DNA from: an uncultured Spirochaetales bacterium
GTDB lineage: Bacteria > Spirochaetota > Spirochaetia > Sphaerochaetales > Sphaerochaetaceae
Length of the DNA stretch: 14,442 bases
Direction of reading: 5' to 3'
Assembly: GCA_937902565.1 (NCBI GenBank)
Contig: CALFMX010000331.1
Coordinates: 1-14,442 of the forward strand
Below are positions 1 to 7,096 of this stretch, one piece after another. The notes beneath the pieces were generated by a model. That model was not told the DNA's origin, did not search any database, and saw only the letters and a program-made list of their open reading frames with translations. The translations under genes and the position numbers were made by a program. Numbering within the stretch: position 1 is the stretch's first letter; every line of letters begins with the position of its first letter.

Positions 1-162
1 TTTAAAAATTAGGCCGGCCGCGGTCAGCAGCATGGCCGACAGGAACACGCCGGTGGGGCTGCCCCAGTGCTCGCCGGCGAAGCGGGCGATCATGTAGCTG
101 GCCATCGCCGCGGCCATCACCCACAGATAATCGCGGCCGCGGACCTTGAACAGCAGCGCGAA
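1..162 (-). other. ThrE_2 (YjjB/DUF3815)-like segment, partial, read in frame after the permease
   Basis: Read on the minus strand from about 162 to 1, the translation 'FALLFKVRGRDYLWV...' followed by 'FLSAMLLTAAGLIFK' follows the pattern of the threonine/serine exporter ThrE_2 domain. E. coli YjjB, from memory, has FAMVFNVPVRALRWC in the matching place, then a gap of similar length and a second hydrophobic segment. YjjB proteins are inner-membrane partners of YjjP in organic-acid (succinate/threonine) export. The segment shares no motif with ABC permeases. The shared 'AYAFA/GFAL' hydrophobic stretch probably marks the crossover, near 150-165. A NotI site (133-140) and an FseI site (13-20) occur here, but such sites also arise by chance in GC-rich DNA. 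The assignment is by memory of the family pattern, not a search. Confidence 0.55.
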
Positions 163-495
163 GGCATAGGCCGCCATGGTGCAGGAAATCGCCGTGCCGA
201 CGACTTTCGGCAGGATGATCAGGAACGAATTCCAGAAGAACCGGCCGAACGTATAGGGCGTCGAGGTTTCCCAGCCGCGGATATAGCAATCCAGTGTCGG
301 GTTTTCCGGGATGAAACCGGCACCGGAGAAGATTTCCGAATTGGTCTTGAAGCTTGCGCCCACCAGCCAGATCAGCGGATAGAGCATGACGAGTCCGACA
401 GCGAAGAGAAGCACGTAGCGGACCGAGGTGGAAAGCAGCCTGAGCCGCGCCCGGCGGGCCGCCTGCATGTCGTTTAGGGTTGCGATATCGGTCAT
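1..495 (-). CDS. Sugar ABC transporter permease (MalG-type), N-terminal part, fused in frame to foreign sequence; runs off the window
   Basis: The start ATG (495-493) lies four bases after the TGA of the upstream MalF-type permease, the usual spacing in sugar ABC operons. The first ~110 residues are a CUT1-family inner-membrane permease: a cytoplasmic arginine-rich tail, TM1 around 'YVLLFAVGLVMLYPLIWLV' (residues 27-45), the 'SFKTNSEIF' region, then 'FFWNSFLIILPKVVGTAIS' and 'AAYAFA', where TM2/TM3 begin. A normal protein would continue with 'RF' and about 160 more residues, including the EAA loop. Here, after about residue 112, the frame changes family and reads as a ThrE_2 segment to the window edge, with no stop. 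The EAA motif is missing, so the product cannot be a working permease. Codon use (TCG, CCG, GTC, GGC rich) looks rhizobial and differs from the genes to the right. The permease identity is firm; the fusion is probably an artefact. Confidence 0.75.
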   Translation of the reverse strand, partial: MTDIATLNDMQAARRARLRLLSTSVRYVLLFAVGLVMLYPLIWLVGASFKTNSEIFSGAGFIPENPTLDCYIRGWETSTPYTFGRFFWNSFLIILPKVVGTAISCTMAAYAFALLFKVRGRDYLWVMAAAMASYMIARFAGEHWGSPTGVFLSAMLLTAAGLIFK

Positions 496-499
496 GGCA

Positions 500-1390
500 T
501 CAGTTCCGCTTGTCGCCGGCGTAGTAGACCCACTTCTTCGAGGACCAGAAGGCCACGAGGGTCAGCACGGTGATGATGGTGAAGAGCACCCAGGCGATGG
601 CGGAGGCATAGCCCATGTTGAACTTCTTGAAGGCCTCGTCGTAGATATAAAGAGGCAGGAGATAGGTGGACTTCAGCGGCCCGCCCTGGGTGATGATGTA
701 AGGGCCGTTGAACTCCTGGAATGCCTGCACCATCTGCATGATCAGGTTGAAGAGGACGATCGGGGAGAGCTCGGGCAGGGTGATGGACCAGAAGGTCCTC
801 ATCCGCCCCGCTCCATCGATCTTGGCCGCTTCATAGAGGCTGACCGGAATCTGCTTGAGGCCAGCGAGGAAGAGCAGCATCGACGAGCCGAACTGCCAGA
901 TGGTGACCAGGCTGACGGTGCCGAGGGCGAGGCGCGGATCGCCGAGCCAGTCGATGGCGCCGATCCCGAAGCGGCCGATGATGTTGTTGACCACCCCTTG
1001 GTTCATGAAGAGGTACTTCCACAGCACGCTGATGGCGACGCTGCCGCCGAGGATCGAAGGGATATAATAGAGGGTCCTGAAGAGGTTGATACCCTTAATG
1101 TTCTGGTTGAGGATGATGGCGATGACCAGTGCAAAGGCAATCTTCAAGGGGACGGCGATCAGGACGTAGTAGAAGGTCACCTTCAAGGATTGGCGAAAGA
1201 CGGCATCGCTGAGAAAGATCTTCTTGTAGTTGTCGAGGCCAAGGAACTGGGCCTTGCCGAGGAGCTGGAAGTTGGTGAACGAGTACCAGAAGGAGTTCAC
1301 CAGGGGAACGAGCTGCAGGAGCAGGAAGCCCAGGATCCATGGCAGGATATAGAGGTATCCTGAGTAGCTGTAGTTTTTTTTGATTTTCAT
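500..1390 (-). CDS. Sugar ABC transporter permease, MalF/UgpA-type
   Basis: This is a 296-residue inner-membrane permease of the CUT1 carbohydrate ABC family. It forms half of the transmembrane channel with the next gene. The start 'MKIKKNYSYSGYLYILPW' is chosen because AAGGGG sits seven bases upstream; a longer frame to 1474 reads through the stem-loop and the end of the binding-protein gene. Six membrane segments are visible, from 'LYILPWILGFLLLQLVPLV' to 'AIAWVLFTIITVLTLVAFW'. The EAA loop that contacts the ATPase is 'YEAAKIDGAGRMRTFWSITLP'-like, at about residues 190-210. Length is normal. The gene lies 58 bases after the binding-protein gene, in the same operon. No dedicated ATPase is present; such systems often use a shared MsmX-type ATPase. 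The extreme C-terminus could already belong to the left-hand block, since the junction cannot be placed exactly. Confidence 0.92.
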   Translation of the reverse strand: MKIKKNYSYSGYLYILPWILGFLLLQLVPLVNSFWYSFTNFQLLGKAQFLGLDNYKKIFLSDAVFRQSLKVTFYYVLIAVPLKIAFALVIAIILNQNIKGINLFRTLYYIPSILGGSVAISVLWKYLFMNQGVVNNIIGRFGIGAIDWLGDPRLALGTVSLVTIWQFGSSMLLFLAGLKQIPVSLYEAAKIDGAGRMRTFWSITLPELSPIVLFNLIMQMVQAFQEFNGPYIITQGGPLKSTYLLPLYIYDEAFKKFNMGYASAIAWVLFTIITVLTLVAFWSSKKWVYYAGDKRN

Positions 1391-1408
1391 CTGATTCCCC
1401 TTGGAAGA

Positions 1409-1436
1409 GAGCCACTTGGCAGAAACCAAGTGGCTC
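1409..1436 (-). promoter_or_regulatory. Intercistronic stem-loop between binding-protein and permease genes
   Basis: A perfect 11-bp inverted repeat (GAGCCACTTGG / CCAAGTGGCTC) with a 6-base loop lies between the binding-protein stop and the permease ribosome-binding site. On the transcribed strand it is followed by 'TTCCAAGGGG' rather than a U-run, so it is not a classic intrinsic terminator. In sugar ABC operons such structures protect the upstream message from 3' exonucleases, or partly attenuate, giving excess binding protein. That role is inferred from position. Confidence 0.65.
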
Positions 1437-1448
1437 GATAGATAGTGT

Positions 1449-2723
1449 TTACAGTGAAGCCAAGGTTGCCTCAAGGCTCTTGATCATCTTGGCGGAGGCC
1501 TGAGCTGGAGTCAGCTTGCCGAAGCCAAACTCATCGATGACATCCTGCATGGTCTGGATGACCTCGCTGTTCATCTGGTAGACGGACTGCGGGTCTCCTG
1601 CCTGGGCGATCCCTTCGTTGGTCGCCTTCTCGGCCATCTGGCTGATCATGCCCTTCTCAGCGAGCACACTCCTGCCAATGACGGTTGAGGGGATACCACG
1701 CTCGGTGCCGAGCTTCTCGATGGCAACAGGATCGGTGAAGAGGTAGTTGAGCAGCTTGATGGCCTCAGCCTTGTTCTTCGAGTTGTTGTTCACCACGAAG
1801 ATCTGGGAGGGGCGCATCAACACACCGGTGTTGACGGCATTGGCCATGACGGGGTACTGGCGGGTCTCGAAGCTCTTGCGAGCGCCGATGTCCTTGTCCA
1901 TCGAACTGACCCAATCCCAGGAAGTGGCCATCTTGCCGTTGATCCATGTGGGGTTCTCCTGGAACTTCTGGTAGAAGAGGGAGGTCTGGCTGAAGGGAGC
2001 TACGATGCCCTCGTCGAACCAGCGCTTGAGGTAGGTGAACGCCTCGGTGCCCTGCGCTTCGGTGAAGGCGACTCTCTTGTTGTTGTCGACGACAGCGCCG
2101 GCGAGCTGTGCGATGTACACCTCGAACCAGAAGCGCATGATGTCCGGCGTAGCGCCGCTGAAGTATGCACTCTTGTCCTTCTGGTTGATCTTCCGGCCTT
2201 CACTGATCATGTTCTCCCAGGTCCAGACGGTGTTGGGATCGATGCCGAAGTCCGAGAGCAGTTTGGTGTCGACGATGAAGGTGTTGACGTTGGTCCCGGT
2301 GGGCAGGCCCATGAGCTTGCCGTTGTAGGTGCAGTAGTCCTCGAGGAACTTTGCATCAAACTGGGAGAGGTCGACCATAGTGTTGTCGATGACGGCAAAG
2401 ACATCGCCCTTCGACGCAAGCTCAGCAAGCCAAGGCTGGTCGATCTGGATGATGTCAGGAGCGGTGCCACCGGCGATCTGGGTGACGATCTTCTGGTAGT
2501 AGCCGTCCCATCCACCGTACTCGCCCTCAAGCTTGACGTTGGGGTTCTGGGCGGTATACGCCTCCATGGCCTTCAGGGTGGCGTTATGGCGAGCATCGCC
2601 GCCCCACCACGAGACGCGCAGGGTTACCGGCCCGGCCTGGGCTCCCGATTCCTTGGAACCGGCGGCGAAGAGCGATCCGGTCAAGAGAAGAGCAACGAGT
2701 AAAACTGTGAGTAGTTTTTTCAT
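1449..2723 (-). CDS. Sugar ABC transporter substrate-binding protein (extracellular solute-binding family 1)
   Basis: This 424-residue exported binding protein would capture a sugar or oligosaccharide outside the inner membrane and deliver it to the two permeases downstream. The start 'MKKLLTVLLVALLLTG' is preceded by GGAGG seven bases upstream. A longer frame to 2810 has no such site. The signal peptide has K3-like charge and a Leu-rich core, and likely cleaves at 'SLFA-AGSKES'. No lipobox Cys is present. The mature protein shows family hallmarks: 'VTLRVSWWGGDARHNATL' at about residues 35-52, 'GGTAPDIIQID' near 90, and 'FGIDPNTVWTWE' near 165. Late in the protein come 'INGKMAT' and 'ALNYLFTDP'-type elements. 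The closest resemblance I recall is among Sphaerochaeta-like spirochaetes and Firmicutes. The substrate cannot be read from the sequence. It is the first gene of its operon. Confidence 0.93.
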   Translation of the reverse strand: MKKLLTVLLVALLLTGSLFAAGSKESGAQAGPVTLRVSWWGGDARHNATLKAMEAYTAQNPNVKLEGEYGGWDGYYQKIVTQIAGGTAPDIIQIDQPWLAELASKGDVFAVIDNTMVDLSQFDAKFLEDYCTYNGKLMGLPTGTNVNTFIVDTKLLSDFGIDPNTVWTWENMISEGRKINQKDKSAYFSGATPDIMRFWFEVYIAQLAGAVVDNNKRVAFTEAQGTEAFTYLKRWFDEGIVAPFSQTSLFYQKFQENPTWINGKMATSWDWVSSMDKDIGARKSFETRQYPVMANAVNTGVLMRPSQIFVVNNNSKNKAEAIKLLNYLFTDPVAIEKLGTERGIPSTVIGRSVLAEKGMISQMAEKATNEGIAQAGDPQSVYQMNSEVIQTMQDVIDEFGFGKLTPAQASAKMIKSLEATLASL

Positions 2724-2888
2724 ATCATGCCTCCAATTTGCATTCTGACCTAAGTGTGGGGTGGGAGCCCGTGGTAAACCAGCACGATTGTTTTGACAAA
2801 AAAGTATCATTTCTTGATCTTTTGGCTACAAATCCATTGTTGACCACCAGAGGAAACCACCCTATCGTTTCAAGCAAGGAGCAACATC
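2724..2888. promoter_or_regulatory. Divergent promoter region between sugar-uptake operon and amidohydrolase
   Basis: This 165-base AT-richer gap is the only place for promoters of the two divergent units. On the plus strand, TTGACA (2793-2798) is a good -35, but the matching -10 is weak (GATCTT at 2816-2821). An alternative -10, TACAAA (2827-2832) after TGGC, lacks a -35. On the minus strand, TTGTCA (2799-2794) could serve as a -35, with only a poor TACCAC -10 at 17 bases spacing. The half-sites TTGT-N4-ACAA (2788-2799) form a small palindrome where both -35 elements overlap, a plausible operator. Clear ribosome sites are AAGGAG (2876-2881) for the amidohydrolase and GGAGG for the binding protein. 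Confidence 0.45.
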
Positions 2889-3785
2889 ATGCAGTATATC
2901 GATGCACACGCACATGTTTTCAAGACCCTTTGCGGCTTTGGCGCCGACGGAGAGCTCAGGGCCCTCGAAGGGGGCAAGGCGGTCTGGGCAACCGGACAGG
3001 TCATCCAGCTCATCCCACCATCCTACGGCGACACCTCCTTCGCAGCAGAGCGTCTCCTTGCCATCATGGACGAACACCACATAGAGAAGGCGGTCCTTCT
3101 GCAAGGCGGATTCCTCGGCTTTGCCAACGAATACCTCAAGCAGGTCGTCACGGAGCACCCCACCCGCTTTGCCGCCGCCGCAACCTTCGACCCCTACTGC
3201 AGAAGCGCAGCGAGTATCATCGCTCACCTCCTTGAGAGCTTTTCCATCTTCAAGTTCGAGATGTCCACGGGTTGTGGCATCATGGGAAGCCACGAAGACT
3301 TCGCCCTCGATTCAAAACGCATGATGGGCGTCTACGAAGAGATCGCCGCACACAATGGGATGGTGGTCTTCGACCTCGGCAGCCCCGGGGATGGCAGCCA
3401 CCAGCCTAAGGCTGTTGCCACCATAGCCCGGCAATTTCCCTCCCTGCCCATCGTCATCTGCCACCTCACCAGCCCTAGGCGCCACCATGAGAGCGAGCTC
3501 ATCGATGCGTTGAAGATTCTCAAGAGTGAGACGATCAGCTTCGACCTGGCTGCCCTCCACCACAAGACACGGCCCGAAGCCTACCCCTTCCCCATCGCCC
3601 AGCACTTCATCCGCCTCGCCAAGGACCTTGTGGGAACGGAGCGCCTGATGTGGGGCACCGATGCCCCCTCGACATTGGTCGCCAACTCCTACCAGAAGCT
3701 CTTGGATTACCAGCTGGAGCTCTTCACCGAGAGTGAACAGAGAGCGGTCTTCTACGACAATGCCGAGCGGATCTACTTCTCCTAG
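2889..3785 (+). CDS. Amidohydrolase family 2 (metal-dependent hydrolase, TIM barrel)
   Basis: This 298-residue cytoplasmic protein has the PF04909 amidohydrolase-2 layout. The metal motif HxH is H7-A-H9 ('YIDAHAHVF'), a downstream metal or catalytic His is in 'IVICHLTSP' (H192), and the catalytic Asp is in 'LMWGTDAPS' (D258). The C-terminus ends in the typical 'FYDNAERIYF' element. The family includes lactonases, decarboxylases and dihydroxybenzoate-type enzymes. Without a search the reaction stays open, but its position opposite a sugar ABC operon favours a sugar-lactone or sugar-acid hydrolase. Start ATG has AAGGAG seven bases upstream. Its TAG stop overlaps the stop of the convergent response-regulator gene. 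It is a single-gene transcription unit. Confidence 0.9.
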   Translation: MQYIDAHAHVFKTLCGFGADGELRALEGGKAVWATGQVIQLIPPSYGDTSFAAERLLAIMDEHHIEKAVLLQGGFLGFANEYLKQVVTEHPTRFAAAATFDPYCRSAASIIAHLLESFSIFKFEMSTGCGIMGSHEDFALDSKRMMGVYEEIAAHNGMVVFDLGSPGDGSHQPKAVATIARQFPSLPIVICHLTSPRRHHESELIDALKILKSETISFDLAALHHKTRPEAYPFPIAQHFIRLAKDLVGTERLMWGTDAPSTLVANSYQKLLDYQLELFTESEQRAVFYDNAERIYFS

Positions 3786-4582
3786 GACCCGCTCTCCTTC
3801 TTCTCTCCCCTCTTGTACTGGAGCGGGGTCACTCCGAAGCAGCCCTTGAAGACCCGGCAGAAGTAGCGGTAGTCCTTGTAGCCCACCTCCGGTGCGACCT
3901 CCTGTACCTGGATCTCCTTTTGTTGCAGGAGGCGTGCGGCGTTCTGCATCCGATAGAGGGTGAGGTACTCGAGGAAGGTGTAGCCGGTCTTCTCCTTGAA
4001 GAGGGCCGACAGCGTCCGCTCGCTGATCCCCATGTGCTCGGCAAGGTCTGCGACATTCAGGGCCTCGGCGTAGTGGGCCTCGATGGTCTTGACGGCACTC
4101 TGGATGTATTGGTCCCGGTAGTCTCGACCGGACTGCGGGAAGGAGGCGGAGAGCTCCTTGAGCTCCAAGAGCTCATCCCCACCCCGCCTCCCGGCGCGGG
4201 CGCGGATCTCCTCGGCGCTCTTGGAGAGGACGGTAGCGAACTCCCTGGGATCGATCGGCTTGAGGATATACCCCTTCACCCCGTAGTGGAGCGCTTGCTG
4301 GGCGTACGAGAATTGGGCATGACCGCTTATGATGATGAACTCGCTGTCCAACAGCTCTTCGACCAGATTGCCGATCAAGGAGAGGCCATCTTGGCCGGGC
4401 ATGGCGATATCGGTGACAATGATGTCGGGACGGAGCTTTCTGGCAAGCTCCTCGCCATCGATGCCATTGTCCGCCTCCCCGATGACCACCAGGCCCAACG
4501 CCTTCCAGTCGGTGGTCATGACCAGTCCCTTGCGAATGATATCCTCATCCTCGATGACCAGTACCCTCAATCGCTCTTCCAT
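3782..4582 (-). CDS. Two-component response regulator, YesN-like with AraC-type DNA-binding domain
   Basis: This 266-residue cytoplasmic transcription regulator has a receiver domain in residues 6-125: acidic pocket E11/D12, phospho-acceptor D58 in 'IIVTDIAMPG', S86 in 'FIIISGHAQ' and K108 in 'YILKPI'. A linker follows, then an AraC/XylS double helix-turn-helix at about 160-260, with 'NVADLAEHMGISERTLSALFKE' as the first helix pair and 'EVAPEVGYKDYRYFCRVFK' as the second. The start is taken at 4582, with GGAGGGG just upstream. A longer frame to 4657 lies inside the kinase gene. It overlaps the kinase gene by 16 bases and is surely its partner. It is the last gene of the six-gene operon. Likely targets are its own operon and possibly the sugar-uptake promoter at 2724-2888, by inference. 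Confidence 0.93.
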   Translation of the reverse strand: MEERLRVLVIEDEDIIRKGLVMTTDWKALGLVVIGEADNGIDGEELARKLRPDIIVTDIAMPGQDGLSLIGNLVEELLDSEFIIISGHAQFSYAQQALHYGVKGYILKPIDPREFATVLSKSAEEIRARAGRRGGDELLELKELSASFPQSGRDYRDQYIQSAVKTIEAHYAEALNVADLAEHMGISERTLSALFKEKTGYTFLEYLTLYRMQNAARLLQQKEIQVQEVAPEVGYKDYRYFCRVFKGCFGVTPLQYKRGEKKESGS

Positions 4583-6297
4583 TGTAACCCCTCCTCCTCG
4601 ATTACGATGGTGATGCGAGTCCCTTCGCCTTGCTCGGATGTGATATCGATGGTGCACTGCTCCCCATAGTAGAGCAACAGTCGCCTGAGCACGTTCTGCA
4701 CCCCGGTTCCCTCCTGCATAGGGTCGATGATCTTTCGGTAGCGAATGATCTCTTGGGCCGATTCGCTCTTCATCCCCACGCCGTTGTCGGCAATGACAAA
4801 GGTGACAGTGCCACCCCGCCTCTCAGCGGTGACGCGAAGCGCTCCCTTACCCCTCTTCTTCTCAAGACCATGCATGACCGCGTTCTCTACCAAGGGTTGG
4901 AGAAGGAAGCGGGGGATCATCAAGCCTCTGAGCCGATCATCCACCTCGATGGAGACCGAGAGGCGGGCCCCCAGCCTGCGCTGCTGCAGCGCGAGGTAGT
5001 GGCCGATGATCTCAAGCTCCTCAGAAAGGGTGATCAACCCTCCGCCGAGGTCCAGGGTACTGCGCAGCAGCTGGCCGAGCTCGATGACTGTCTGCGATGC
5101 GTTCTCGACCTCTCCAAGGAGGATGTACCACTTGATCAACTCGAGGCAGTTGAACATGAAGTGCGGGTTCAGCTGCGCCTGCAGCGCCTTGATCTGGGCG
5201 CTGCGCAGGCTCTGCTCGCGTTGGTTGTTTACCTCGATGAGGCGTTGCATATCCACCACCATCTGGTCCACAGACCTTGCAAGGAGGCCGAACTCATCGT
5301 TGGAGGTGACGGCGGTACGGGCGCTGAAATCCCCCTCACCCACCCGCTCGAGGCAGCGAACCACCTCCTTGAGCGGCTCGGAGGCCTTCCGGCTGTAGAT
5401 GAAGGCGAGGTAGAAACCGAGCAACGTCAAGAGCGTTCCGAGCCCGATGCTGATGGTTGCGATGAGCGAGGTGATCTCATCGATCTGCTGCAGCGAATGG
5501 GTCGCTGCAACAAAGAACGCCCCCTGATGATCGGGTTCGATGGCATAGATGCGGCGACTGCCGGAAGGGGTGGTCTGAGGGGTGAGCAGCAGATGCTCCT
5601 GCTGTCGGACCACAGTGACATCCTCGCCTGAGATACTCCCCTTGAACGGTATTCCCATGGTCTTGTGCTCATCGAGGATGGCAAGGTTGACCATCATGTT
5701 CGCCGGGATCTTGGCGAGCACCCCCGCCAGGTGTGCCTCGAAGAGATCGAGGATGATGTAGCCACTGAACGAGGGTGTCTGCACATACCGGGCGATGCTC
5801 ATCACCCGCTGGTAGGGGTCGTTGGCTCTATGCAGGTAGAGGATCACCTCCCCGTCGGCTATGGCGGCTTTTCTGAGCACCCCCCAATTCTGGTACTGCT
5901 CGAGATGGTACTCGGGGGGGATCTCCGCCGAGTTCAGGCGCACCGACAGGGAGGAGTCGACCACATAGACCGCCGGCTTGTTCTGCCTGCCCATCAGGAG
6001 GAGGAAGAGGGAGTTGTAGAGGGAGGTGCGCTCATCGTCGGTGAGCGGACCATCAAAGAGGGGGACGAAGACGGGGTCGGTCGCGATGGTCTCGAGGATG
6101 AGGACGGCATCGTCGACCACCGCCTCCAGTTGCCGGTATCCAAGGGTGGCAAACTCCTGTGTGGTCTCCTTGGTCCGTTCGACGAGGATGTTGCGTGTCA
6201 CGATGTAGGCGAGGGGGCTGAGGATGACGAGGGGAAGCACCCCGATCAGGAGATAGGAGGCGAGCAGCTTACTGAAGAATGTCTTGGTCGGTCGCAT
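4567..6297 (-). CDS. Sensor histidine kinase, YesM-like (HisKA_7TM-independent His_kinase PF06580 type)
   Basis: This 576-residue membrane kinase has TM1 at residues 12-34, an external sensor region of about 240 residues (dCache-like in length, not identified further), and TM2 at 276-301 ('SLIATISIGLGTLLTLLGFYLAFIYS'). A HAMP linker follows at about 302-355. The His_kinase domain carries the phosphorylated H379 in 'QAQLNPHFMFNCLELIKW'. The HATPase has an N box (E471, N472 in 'LLQPLVENAVMHG'), a G1 box 'IADNGVGM' (502-509) and a second glycine motif 'EGTGVQNVLRRL' near 530. The start at 6297 has GGGGGAGA just upstream and overlaps the phosphatase gene by 29 bases; a longer frame to 6477 is out of frame with the real phosphatase and is rejected. 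It would sense an external sugar or envelope signal and phosphorylate the next gene's product. Confidence 0.93.
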   Translation of the reverse strand: MRPTKTFFSKLLASYLLIGVLPLVILSPLAYIVTRNILVERTKETTQEFATLGYRQLEAVVDDAVLILETIATDPVFVPLFDGPLTDDERTSLYNSLFLLLMGRQNKPAVYVVDSSLSVRLNSAEIPPEYHLEQYQNWGVLRKAAIADGEVILYLHRANDPYQRVMSIARYVQTPSFSGYIILDLFEAHLAGVLAKIPANMMVNLAILDEHKTMGIPFKGSISGEDVTVVRQQEHLLLTPQTTPSGSRRIYAIEPDHQGAFFVAATHSLQQIDEITSLIATISIGLGTLLTLLGFYLAFIYSRKASEPLKEVVRCLERVGEGDFSARTAVTSNDEFGLLARSVDQMVVDMQRLIEVNNQREQSLRSAQIKALQAQLNPHFMFNCLELIKWYILLGEVENASQTVIELGQLLRSTLDLGGGLITLSEELEIIGHYLALQQRRLGARLSVSIEVDDRLRGLMIPRFLLQPLVENAVMHGLEKKRGKGALRVTAERRGGTVTFVIADNGVGMKSESAQEIIRYRKIIDPMQEGTGVQNVLRRLLLYYGEQCTIDITSEQGEGTRITIVIEEEGLQWKSD

Positions 6298-7096
6298 CAC
6301 TCTCCCCCACCAGGCGCATGATGGTCTGAGTATACCATGGATGGAGGGCTTTGTTGGTTGCCAGTATGTCGCTGTAGGGCATCGTCTGCCCAGGCAGCAT
6401 CGAAGAGAAGCAGCCGCCGCTCTCGGCGATGATGACCATGGCTGCACCGTAGTCGTGGTACTTGAGCTGGTACTCAAAGAACGCGTCCACCCGCCCCATG
6501 GCCAGATAGCAGAGGTTCAGGGACGCCGAACCGAAGCTTCTCAGATCCCCGCTCTCCCTGCACATCTCGCTGTAGAGGATGAAGTGCTTCTCCAGCAGGG
6601 CGGGGACGCGCAGCGGCGGTGGGGCGACAGTGACCGCATCGCGCACCGAGGCGGTGGAGGAGCAGGCAATCGGATCACCGTTGAGGAACGCCCCCTGAGC
6701 CTCGGCAGCACTGAAGAGCTCGTCCTGCATCGGCGAGTAGACCACACCGAGGACCGGACAGCCTACCTCCCGCTCATAGGCGATGCTCACCGTGTAGCCG
6801 GGGATATGGTGGACGAGGTTGTTGGTCCCGTCGACGGGATCGACGATCCAGGTGCCGCCGTCGCCGTAGACCACCAGACCCTCCTCCTCCCCGAGGAAGT
6901 TATCCTCTGGGAAGCGGGAGTGCAGGTAGTCACGGATCAGGTGCTCGCTCTTGGTGTCGAGGATCGTCACCACATCGCTCTTGGCCTTGTTCTGGTAGAG
7001 CAGCTCATCGGCGGTGGCATTGAGGAGCATCTGCCCGGCAAGGAGGGCTGCCTCCTTGGCAGCCTCCAGTCGCCTGGCCAAGGCTCTCTCGCTCAT
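6269..7096 (-). CDS. Inositol monophosphatase-family phosphatase
   Basis: This 275-residue soluble Mg2+-dependent phosphatase has the core family motifs in order: 'LGEEE' (68-72) and 'WIVDPVDGTNNLVH' (83-96), which bind metal and phosphate, and a late 'HDYGAAMVIIAESGG' (214-228) supplying D215. The usual late motif is WDxAAG; here Trp is replaced by His and the AAG is shifted to GAA, which may change substrate choice. Possible substrates in the family are inositol phosphates, fructose-1,6-bisphosphate, histidinol phosphate, PAP and other sugar phosphates. The start ATG overlaps the permease stop (ATGA, 7096-7093), so the two are translationally coupled. The location between a transporter and its two-component regulator suggests it removes phosphate from the imported compound. 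Confidence 0.9.
   Translation of the reverse strand: MSERALARRLEAAKEAALLAGQMLLNATADELLYQNKAKSDVVTILDTKSEHLIRDYLHSRFPEDNFLGEEEGLVVYGDGGTWIVDPVDGTNNLVHHIPGYTVSIAYEREVGCPVLGVVYSPMQDELFSAAEAQGAFLNGDPIACSSTASVRDAVTVAPPPLRVPALLEKHFILYSEMCRESGDLRSFGSASLNLCYLAMGRVDAFFEYQLKYHDYGAAMVIIAESGGCFSSMLPGQTMPYSDILATNKALHPWYTQTIMRLVGESDATDQDILQ

Noticed and set aside
428..1363. Plus-strand open frame of 311 codons opposite the sugar permeases
   Set aside because: It mirrors the third-position pattern of the real minus-strand genes, spans two of them, and its product is low-complexity (His/Asp/Glu/Gly rich) with no domain.
1409..1436. Rho-independent terminator at the first stem-loop
   Set aside because: No U-run follows the stem on the transcribed strand, and the next gene has a good ribosome site just after it.
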